Source: Longispora fulva
GTDB taxonomy: Bacteria > Actinomycetota > Actinomycetes > Mycobacteriales > Micromonosporaceae
Reading direction: 5' to 3'
Assembly (NCBI RefSeq): GCF_015751905.1
Contig: NZ_JADOUF010000001.1
Coordinates: forward strand, 3,658,001 to 3,722,000
DNA length: 64,000 nt
The notes below the pieces were generated by a model, which was not told the origin of the DNA, searched no databases, and saw only the letters and a program-made list of their open reading frames with translations. Every line of letters begins with the position of its first letter. The stretch's first letter is position 1. Shown piece after piece: positions 58,952 to 64,000 of the stretch. The translations under genes were made by a program, and so were the position numbers.

Positions 58952-59398
58952 ATGGCGAACACAAGCGGGGACGACTGCTGGTTCTGCGCGGACGACCGGG
59001 GCGCGGACGCACCCCCGGGCGGCTGGCTGTACGAGGACGAGCACTGGCGGGCCGGGCACGCGCCGCCGCAGTTCGGTCCGGCCGGTCTCGTGGTGCTCGA
59101 GTCCCGGCGGCACGTCCTGGACGTGTCCGAGCTCGACCCGGCCGAGGCCGCCGGCTACGGACCGGTCCTCGGTCGGCTGACCGGCGCGGTCAAGGGGGTC
59201 ACCGGCGCACCGCGGGTCTACACCTGGGCGTCGGCCGCGCACACCCCGCACCTGCACGTGTGGGTGCTGCCGTGGACGCCGGACCAGCCGGTCGGGCCGG
59301 CGTTCCTGGCCAGGACGCACCGGTACGCGTGCACGGCGCGGGAGGCGGAGGAGACCGCCGCCGCGGTGCGCGCGGTACTCGACGGCGGGCCGGCGTAG
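58952..59398 (+). CDS. HIT-like nucleotide-binding protein
   Basis: 148 residues from ATG 58952, after GGAGGAC. N-terminal CWFC (Cys9, Cys12) recalls the zinc-binding start of HIT hydrolases. The C-terminal motif reads TPHLHVWVLP: His100 and His102 are present but the third histidine of HxHxH is Trp104. The middle histidine, the nucleophile in the family, is kept, so activity on nucleoside phosphates is possible. Divergent TetR may control it. Confidence 0.75.
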   Translation: MANTSGDDCWFCADDRGADAPPGGWLYEDEHWRAGHAPPQFGPAGLVVLESRRHVLDVSELDPAEAAGYGPVLGRLTGAVKGVTGAPRVYTWASAAHTPHLHVWVLPWTPDQPVGPAFLARTHRYACTAREAEETAAAVRAVLDGGPA

Positions 59399-59454
59399 GC
59401 TCTGAGGTGCGGCGGATCCGCCGCCGACGGGGGCGTCACGACTGGGGGGCCGGC

Positions 59455-59673
59455 ATGGCCGCCTTTCCGATCAACTCCGCCCCGCTCGCGCCGGCCCGTG
59501 ACCGGCGGCATCTCTTCGACCCGTACGACGTCGAGGAGTTCACCGACCAGCGGTGGCTTCCCGACGACGGAACGGACACCGAGGCAGACGAGGGACGGCT
59601 CCTCGCCGGGCCGCCGGAATGGCACCGGCACCTCGTCGTCGAGGCCTCGGGCGGCCACCGCCGCCACGGCTGA
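59455..59673 (+). CDS. Small hypothetical protein, 72 aa
   Basis: ATG 59455 after GGGGGGC. Hydrophilic, acidic in the middle (DPYDVEEFTDQRWLPDDGTDTEADEG) and basic/histidine-rich at the end (HRRHG). No signal peptide, membrane helix or known motif. It is convergent with the Cys-rich peptide gene, with a hairpin between. The coding potential is reasonable but not certain. Confidence 0.5.
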   Translation: MAAFPINSAPLAPARDRRHLFDPYDVEEFTDQRWLPDDGTDTEADEGRLLAGPPEWHRHLVVEASGGHRRHG

Positions 59674-59678
59674 ACGGC

Positions 59679-59711
59679 GAAGGGGCCCGGCGCGTCGCGT
59701 CGGACCCCTTC
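59679..59711. terminator. Hairpin between convergent small genes
   Basis: GAAGGGGCCCG (59679-59689) pairs with CGGACCCCTTC (59701-59711), one mismatch, 11-base loop. It lies nine bases past the Cys-rich peptide stop on minus and five past the hypothetical gene on plus. Confidence 0.75.
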
Positions 59712-59719
59712 TCAGCGCA

Positions 59720-59866
59720 CTAGCAGCAGGGGCGCTTGCCGGAGTTGTGCGTGGCCCAGTAGATGCCGTCGCCACCGCAGCCGGGGACGCAGCGGCCCTT
59801 GGCCAGGGTCGCCTTCGCCGTGGCGGTGGGCAGGACCAACGCGAGCACTCTATCGATGATCTTCAT
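59720..59866 (-). CDS. 48-residue Cys-rich precursor peptide, product of the MauE/thioredoxin/ABC/S26 locus
   Basis: A short frame with an excellent ribosome site (AAAGGAGG, six bases before ATG 59866). The N-terminal half, MKIIDRVLALVLPTATAKA, is basic and hydrophobic like a leader. The C-terminal half holds four cysteines: CVPGC (Cys26, Cys30) and a final KRPCC (Cys47, Cys48), with GIYWATHNSG between. It lies on the same strand just below an S26 peptidase, an ABC exporter and two thiol-redox proteins. That fits a secreted, disulfide-linked peptide. Leader cleavage near TAKA or AKG is a guess. No family is recognised with certainty. Confidence 0.75.
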   Translation of the reverse strand: MKIIDRVLALVLPTATAKATLAKGRCVPGCGGDGIYWATHNSGKRPCC

Positions 59867-59904
59867 CGGAAACCTCCTTTGTGGATCTCTGTGCGTGTCA
59901 GGAG

Positions 59905-59934
59905 AGTGTCACCCGAACATTGATATCAGTCAAT
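59905..59934 (-). promoter_or_regulatory. Candidate promoter and dyad before the Cys-rich peptide gene
   Basis: On minus, TTGACT (59933-59928) and GACACT (59910-59905) are 17 bases apart. The box lies inside the dyad ATTGATATCAGTCAAT (59919-59934), in a small AT-rich island 53 bases upstream of the peptide start. It would let the peptide be made in excess over the processing genes. Confidence 0.5.
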
Positions 59935-59943
59935 ACGTAGGCC

Positions 59944-60483
59944 TCACAGCTTCCGCAGGACGACGCCACGGATCCGGTCGACAGCGACAAACCCCTCCTG
60001 CCGCGAGTCGTGACTGCGCCCCGGGTTGTCGCCCAGGATCACCATCCGACCCGCCGGGACCGGGGTGCCCGCGGCCGCGGTCAGCGCCGGCCCGAGGCCC
60101 CCGGGCACCGGGTCGCCCGGCCCCGCCACGAGACGCTTGACGAACCACAGCCGGCCAGCCGCCCGGACCCGGCCGCGCCGACGCCCCACGAAGGCGTCGG
60201 GATCGGCCGGCGGCGCGAGCACGACCACCGGCCCGACCAGGCACCCACCGGACCGGGGCCGGCCGGTCGGATCGGGCCGGACCCGGCCGGCCGACTCCCC
60301 GGCGGGCCGGCCCGGGAGGCGCGGCACCCCGCGGACCCGCCGGACCAGCACCCGGTCCCCGTCCCCGTACGTCGGGGACATGCTGTCCCCCTCCACCGTC
60401 ACCACGACCAGCTCCCGGCGCGCCCACACCGCCCCGCCGACGGCCACGGCCAGCACCGCGCCCAGCACCCACCACACGGTCAC
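59944..60483 (-). CDS. S26-family signal peptidase
   Basis: 179 residues from GTG 60483, overlapping the ABC gene stop (GTGA). One N-terminal TM (WWVLGAVLAVAVGGAVW). Box B EGDSMSPTYGDGDRVLV gives catalytic Ser34. Box D WFVKRLVAGPGD gives general base Lys116. Box E is ILGDNPGRSHDSRQEGFV. All key residues of type I signal peptidase are present, in a compact form. Encoded between an exporter and a small peptide gene, it is probably dedicated to cleaving that peptide's leader at the outer face. Confidence 0.9.
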   Translation of the reverse strand: MTVWWVLGAVLAVAVGGAVWARRELVVVTVEGDSMSPTYGDGDRVLVRRVRGVPRLPGRPAGESAGRVRPDPTGRPRSGGCLVGPVVVLAPPADPDAFVGRRRGRVRAAGRLWFVKRLVAGPGDPVPGGLGPALTAAAGTPVPAGRMVILGDNPGRSHDSRQEGFVAVDRIRGVVLRKL

Positions 60484-62315
60484 ACCCCCTGGTTCCGGTA
60501 TCCGGCGGCCTGCAGACCGAACAGGCGGGCGTACACCCCGCCGGCGGCCACCAGCGCGTCGTGGTCGCCCTGCTCGGCGACGACGCCGCCGGACAGCACG
60601 ACGATCAGGCCGGCGTCGCGGACCGCGCCCAGCCGGTGCGAGATGAGCAGGCTGGTCAGGCCGGCGCGCTGGGCCCGCAGCCGGGTGTGGATCTCGTGTT
60701 CGGCCTCGGCGTCGAGCCCCGCGCTGGGCTCGTCGAGGATCACCAGGTCGCGGTCCTCGCGCAGGAACGCCCGGGCGATGGCGATCCGCTGCCGCTGGCC
60801 GCCGGACGGGTTGACGCCGGCCGCCGGGGCCGCGGTGGACGGGTCGTTGTGGTAGCGGCGGCTGAGCATGGTGTCGTAGCCGTCCGGCAGTCCCGCCAGG
60901 GTCTCGTGCACGCCCGCCCGGTGGGCGGCGGCCTCGATCCGCGCCGGATCGCCCAGCGCGGTCAGGTCGCCGACGCCGATGTTCTCCGCCGCCGTCATCT
61001 CGTAGTTGACGTAGTCCTGGAAAACAGCGCTGATCCGGGTACGCAACACCGCCGGCTCCACCTCGCGGATGTCCACCCCGTCCCAGAGCACCGCGCCCCG
61101 GGTGGGGTCGTAGAGCCGGCAGAGCAGCTTCACGACCGTGGACTTGCCCGCGCCGTTGAGCCCGGCGAGTGCCACGGTGCGGCCGTGCGGGACGGTGAGG
61201 TTCACCCCGCGCAGTACCCATGGATGGGCGTCGGTGTAGCGGAACCACACGTCCCGGAACTCGATGCCGGACCGCAACGCCGGCAGGGCGGCCGGGGTCG
61301 GGGCCACCGGCAGGTCCGGCGCGGCGCGCAGCACCGTCACGTAGTGCTCGAAGAGCAGCAGGGCCTGGTGCCCGGTGGCGACCTGCTGGGCGACGGCGGC
61401 CATCGCGCCCTGCACGCCGACGATCCCGGCGATGAACAGCGCGATGTCGCCGACCGTGTGCTGGCCGCCCTGGGCCGCGCGGGCCACCCAGATCAGACCG
61501 GCCCCGGCGACCACGGCGGAGAACAGCCCGAGGCCGGCCTGGGTGGCCAGTTCGCGGCGGTCCATCCGGTGCTGGGCGGCGTTGGCGGCGCGGCGTTCCC
61601 GGAGCATCCGGCCGCGCAGGAACGCGCCGAGCCCGAACAGCCGGACCTCCTTGGCCGCCTGTTCGGTGGCGAGCATGTCGCGGTAGAACAGCTCCCGGCG
61701 TTCGGCCGGGGTGATCTCCCAGTTGGTCCACGCCCGCCGCCGGCTCAGCACCAGCTCGGCGGCCAGCACCGGCAGCCCGGAGGCGAGCACGAGGACGCCC
61801 ATCACCGGGCTGACCACCCACAGCGAGCCGAGGAACCCGGACACGGTGAGCAGCCCGCCGAGGACGCCGAACGCGCCGTCCACCACCCGGTTGGGCCCCC
61901 GGCCGCCGGACTCGTCGGCGAGTTCGAGCCGATCGAGGAACGCCGGGTCCTCGAACCGGGCCAGGCCGATGATCCGGTCCACTGCCGTGAAAAGCCGCTC
62001 CTTGGCGACCAGCGCGACGGCCCGCTCCATCTCGTTGTGCAGGTAGCGCAGTGCCGCCGGGACCGCCGCCGCGAACAGGCCGACGACGGCGAGGGCCACG
62101 ACCTGCGCCGTCCACCGCGGAGTGACCCCGCTGACCAGCCCGTCGACGACGGACCGGGTCAGCCAGGCCGTGGCGACCGGCAGGCCGGCGGCGAGCAGGG
62201 TGCCGGCGACGTACCCGGCGAGGGAGCCGGGGGCCGCGCGCAGGGTGAGCCCCACGGCGCTCCCGATCCGGGAACAGACCTCCGCGGGCGACAGGCCGAT
62301 CCGGCGGTCGGTCAT
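60480..62315 (-). CDS. ABC exporter with fused membrane and ATPase domains
   Basis: 611 residues from ATG 62315 (ATGA overlap with the thioredoxin-like gene). About six TMs in the first 330 residues, then an ATPase with Walker A GLNGAGKST (Lys391), variant signature NPSGGQRQR, Walker B DLVILDEPSAGLD and the SHR of the H-loop. There is no C39 peptidase domain, so cleavage must come from another protein; the S26 gene follows directly. A half-transporter of this kind would dimerise to export a peptide. An insertion (RRYHNDPSTAAPAAGVNP) sits just before the signature motif. Confidence 0.9.
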   Translation of the reverse strand: MTDRRIGLSPAEVCSRIGSAVGLTLRAAPGSLAGYVAGTLLAAGLPVATAWLTRSVVDGLVSGVTPRWTAQVVALAVVGLFAAAVPAALRYLHNEMERAVALVAKERLFTAVDRIIGLARFEDPAFLDRLELADESGGRGPNRVVDGAFGVLGGLLTVSGFLGSLWVVSPVMGVLVLASGLPVLAAELVLSRRRAWTNWEITPAERRELFYRDMLATEQAAKEVRLFGLGAFLRGRMLRERRAANAAQHRMDRRELATQAGLGLFSAVVAGAGLIWVARAAQGGQHTVGDIALFIAGIVGVQGAMAAVAQQVATGHQALLLFEHYVTVLRAAPDLPVAPTPAALPALRSGIEFRDVWFRYTDAHPWVLRGVNLTVPHGRTVALAGLNGAGKSTVVKLLCRLYDPTRGAVLWDGVDIREVEPAVLRTRISAVFQDYVNYEMTAAENIGVGDLTALGDPARIEAAAHRAGVHETLAGLPDGYDTMLSRRYHNDPSTAAPAAGVNPSGGQRQRIAIARAFLREDRDLVILDEPSAGLDAEAEHEIHTRLRAQRAGLTSLLISHRLGAVRDAGLIVVLSGGVVAEQGDHDALVAAGGVYARLFGLQAAGYRNQGV

Positions 62316-62833
62316 GCCGGGGCCGCGACCTCGTGCCCGTACCCGTGGGCGGCCACCGTCTGGTCGGCGCCCAGCCGGCAGAACGCCGGGGTGGCCTCGA
62401 CGTGGAACGCCCGGGCGACCGGTCCCCTGCGGCGTTCGACGACGACCCGGGCGGCCGGGGCGAGGACCGCGACCATCTCGTGGGACTCGTCGTCCTCGCG
62501 GACCACGCCCAGCGCCAGGTCCCGGCCGCGCCGGGCGGCCTCGGCGGCGAACAGCGGTAGGTGCGAGTGGCAGGTCTCGCACTGCGGGTCGAAGAAGCCG
62601 ACCATGGTGCCGGCGGCCAGCGTCTCGCGGGTCAGCTCCTCGCCGTCGACCGTGGTGGCCTCAAACGCGTCGATCCGCTCGCCGAGGGGCAGCATCGGCT
62701 CGGGAGCGCCCTGTTCGAGGGTCGCGAGCCGCTGGTCGTGGTCGCGGAGCCGGCGGACCAGGGCGACCGTCAGCGTCAGGGTGAGCAGGACCAGCACCGC
62801 GAGCAGGACGACCAGGGAGATCAGGAACGGCAT
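62312..62833 (-). CDS. Membrane-tethered thioredoxin-fold protein (TlpA/MauD-like)
   Basis: 173 residues. N-terminal TM (residues 3-25) and a short coiled region lead to a thioredoxin fold with DPQCETCHSH (Cys85, Cys88) and cis-Pro149 in EATPAFC. This matches MauD/TlpA-type thiol oxidoreductases acting outside the membrane. With the MauE-like protein one gene upstream it probably forms a disulfide-forming or -reducing pair. The target is likely the Cys-rich peptide made by this locus. Confidence 0.87.
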   Translation of the reverse strand: MPFLISLVVLLAVLVLLTLTLTVALVRRLRDHDQRLATLEQGAPEPMLPLGERIDAFEATTVDGEELTRETLAAGTMVGFFDPQCETCHSHLPLFAAEAARRGRDLALGVVREDDESHEMVAVLAPAARVVVERRRGPVARAFHVEATPAFCRLGADQTVAAHGYGHEVAAPA

Positions 62834-62867
62834 GGACTTCCTCCAGGGTGGTGGGCCGGCGTCGGGG

Positions 62868-63410
62868 TCAGTGCCGGCGGGACGCCGGGGTGGGGTGGAA
62901 CAGTGCGCGGATGTCGTCCATCACGGTCACCAGGCCGCCGAGGACCAGGCCGGCGACCGCGGCGACCAGGGACTCGCCGAGCCTGAGGGATCCGCCGGTC
63001 GGCGCGGCGACGCCTCCGGCGACCGCGACGGCCACGAGCAGGAGGTTGCGCAGCACGTGTGCCGGCCCGAGGGGCACAGTGGACGCTCCGAAACACCGGC
63101 AGGTGGTACGCGTCCCGCGCCGCACCGTCACCGTGATCGCCCCGGCGAAGGCGAGCAGCAGCCCGGTGGCCACCGCGAACCCGGCGACCGCGGTGGCACG
63201 CGTCGGGACCGCCAGGAGGACCACGATGGCCGCCTCGGCCGCGACCACGACGCCGGCGACCGGCTTGACCAGGCCGGACGGCACGAGCAGCATCCGGCGG
63301 ACCGAACGGACGAACGCCGCGAACGCCGCCGGTCCGGCCACCTTCGTCGACACCGAGGCGAGGAACACCACGCCGATCAGGCAGCGGCTCGCCAGCACGA
63401 GGTACTGCAT
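62868..63410 (-). CDS. MauE/DoxX-like four-TM redox membrane protein, first gene of the peptide locus
   Basis: 180 residues from ATG 63410, after GGAGGTGACG. Four TMs with the MauE-like N-terminus LASRCLIGVVFLASVSTKVAG and the conserved cysteine pair CRC (Cys104, Cys106) in TTCRCFGAS. MauE and MauD work together in disulfide formation of methylamine dehydrogenase; here no such dehydrogenase exists. The gene leads an operon of thiol oxidoreductase, ABC exporter and signal peptidase, so its role is probably electron transfer for peptide disulfides. Confidence 0.87.
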   Translation of the reverse strand: MQYLVLASRCLIGVVFLASVSTKVAGPAAFAAFVRSVRRMLLVPSGLVKPVAGVVVAAEAAIVVLLAVPTRATAVAGFAVATGLLLAFAGAITVTVRRGTRTTCRCFGASTVPLGPAHVLRNLLLVAVAVAGGVAAPTGGSLRLGESLVAAVAGLVLGGLVTVMDDIRALFHPTPASRRH

Positions 63411-63460
63411 CGTCACCTCCCGAGACCGCGGTCGGCCGGGCGGGCCCACGCGGTGACGGG

Positions 63461-63489
63461 AGTATAAGCACAAAGGACGATCATGATCG
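63461..63489 (-). promoter_or_regulatory. Promoter and 12-bp palindrome upstream of the MauE-led operon
   Basis: On minus, TATACT (63466-63461) is a good -10 box about 50 bases before the ATG. The perfect palindrome CGATCATGATCG (63478-63489) covers the -35 position, where an operator would block RNA polymerase. Confidence 0.6.
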
Positions 63490-63522
63490 ATAGGTTGAGC
63501 CATCGATGTGCGTCGACCATGC

Positions 63523-63999
63523 TCAGGCGGTCAGCACCGCCAGCTCCCCCGCCAGGTTGGCCCGCGCGGCCGACTCCCACCGCGCGTGGCCGGTCGGCGT
63601 GCGAAACAGCGTCGGCAGGTCGAGCAGGTCGCGGAGCACGGCGGCCCGGCCGGCCCGGAACACGTCGTCGGGCACGAAGGCGTACTCGGCGCGCACCGCC
63701 GCGGCGTACGCCGCGTAGTCCGCCGCCGGGCCGGCCAGCACGGCCAGGTCCGCGTCGCACAGCACCTCGCCGTCGGCGTCGCCCGGCTCCGGGTCGTGGG
63801 TGACCGTGAGCCGGACGAGCCGGGCGACCTCGGCGGTGAGCGCGCCGGACACCCCGGCCTCCGGCAGCGCGAACTCGGCGAGCCGGGCACTGCGCTCCTC
63901 GTTGCCGGACAGGTCCGGCCGGTACACCGCGTCGTGGAACCAGGCGGCGAGCCGCACCGCGTCGAGGTCCGCCGCGTGCCCGGCCAGCTCCTCGACCCG
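63523..63999 (-). CDS. HD-domain metal-dependent phosphohydrolase, 5' end beyond the window
   Basis: The frame enters from the right edge (159 codons visible) with VEELAGHAADLDAVRLAAWFHDAVYRP. The HD metal ligands are in WFHDAVY, and the later region is VRLTVTHDPEPGDADGEVLCDADLAVLAG, typical of small predicted metal-dependent HD hydrolases. The start is not in view. It is transcribed toward the MauE operon with 112 bases between, including that operon's promoter. Likely acts on nucleotides; no link to the peptide locus is evident. Confidence 0.82.
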   Translation of the reverse strand, partial: RVEELAGHAADLDAVRLAAWFHDAVYRPDLSGNEERSARLAEFALPEAGVSGALTAEVARLVRLTVTHDPEPGDADGEVLCDADLAVLAGPAADYAAYAAAVRAEYAFVPDDVFRAGRAAVLRDLLDLPTLFRTPTGHARWESAARANLAGELAVLTA

Positions 64000-64000
64000 G

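Noticed and set aside
62868-63410. Methylamine utilisation (mau) operon
   Set aside because: MauE- and MauD-like proteins are present but no methylamine dehydrogenase subunit or amicyanin gene exists nearby; the neighbours are an exporter and a signal peptidase.
60561-63467. 968-codon open frame on plus opposite the ABC/S26/thioredoxin genes
   Set aside because: It covers four genes with intact catalytic motifs on the other strand, has no ribosome site or recognisable domain, and has shadow-frame composition.
1-64000. CRISPR arrays, tRNA/rRNA genes, insertion sequences or prophage
   Set aside because: No spaced repeat array, no cloverleaf-like or rRNA sequence, no transposase, integrase or structural phage protein was seen on reading both strands.

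Overview
The window is very GC-rich actinomycete DNA. Codon third positions are almost all G or C, GTG and TTG starts are common, and Shine-Dalgarno sites are mostly GGAGG-like. The content fits a filamentous actinomycete: a geosmin-type terpene cyclase, a LAL-type LuxR regulator, an OtrA-like ribosomal protection protein, many secreted hydrolases and lectins, and NarL/DesK-type two-component systems. Micromonosporaceae or a relative is plausible, but that is inference. I saw no tRNA, rRNA, CRISPR array, insertion sequence or phage gene. No gene-free stretch exceeds about 270 bases.

Layout. 0-5 kb: the 3' part of a geosmin synthase, a small membrane protein, a secreted HExxH protease (minus) and a helix-turn-helix regulator. 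5.1-12.4 kb: a poly-gamma-glutamate-type capsule operon (CapA, a four-TM double sensory protein without output domain, CapB, CapC, NlpC/P60 hydrolase), with a convergent lipoprotein. 12.5-17.5 kb: an RNA ligase-like protein, MarR with a DHA2 efflux pump, a FAD monooxygenase divergent from a tandem MarR pair, and a 48-aa exported peptide. 17.7-24 kb: LAL regulator, membrane proteins, and a ribosomal protection protein preceded by an overlapping leader ORF. 24-36.5 kb: secreted propeller/ricin-lectin protein, MMPL transporter, ABC exporter divergent from a two-component system, acyltransferase and MDR oxidoreductase. 36.5-51 kb: a membrane protein/XRE pair and an orphan response regulator, then an 11-gene minus-strand exopolysaccharide operon read from 50,982 down to 37,904. 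51-59.7 kb: a soluble kinase/regulator pair, PH-domain protein, exported TAP-like hydrolase, secreted propeller protein, TetR and HIT proteins. 59.7-63.4 kb: a compact minus-strand set made of a MauE-like membrane protein, a membrane-tethered thioredoxin-fold protein, an ABC exporter, an S26 signal peptidase and a previously easy-to-miss 48-residue Cys-rich peptide. The window ends inside an HD-domain gene.

How the genes may work together. Two independent envelope polymers seem to be made here, a gamma-linked polyglutamate and a Wzx/Wzy-type polysaccharide. The polysaccharide operon starts with three enzymes of the diacetamido-uronate (WbpB/E/D) type and ends with an unusual flavoprotein / ATP-grasp / deacetylase cassette. 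The most system-like unexplained locus is the MauE-thioredoxin-ABC-S26-peptide group. Its parts suggest oxidation, cleavage and export of a small disulfide-bearing peptide, which would be a bacteriocin-like or signalling product. This function is inferred from gene content only.
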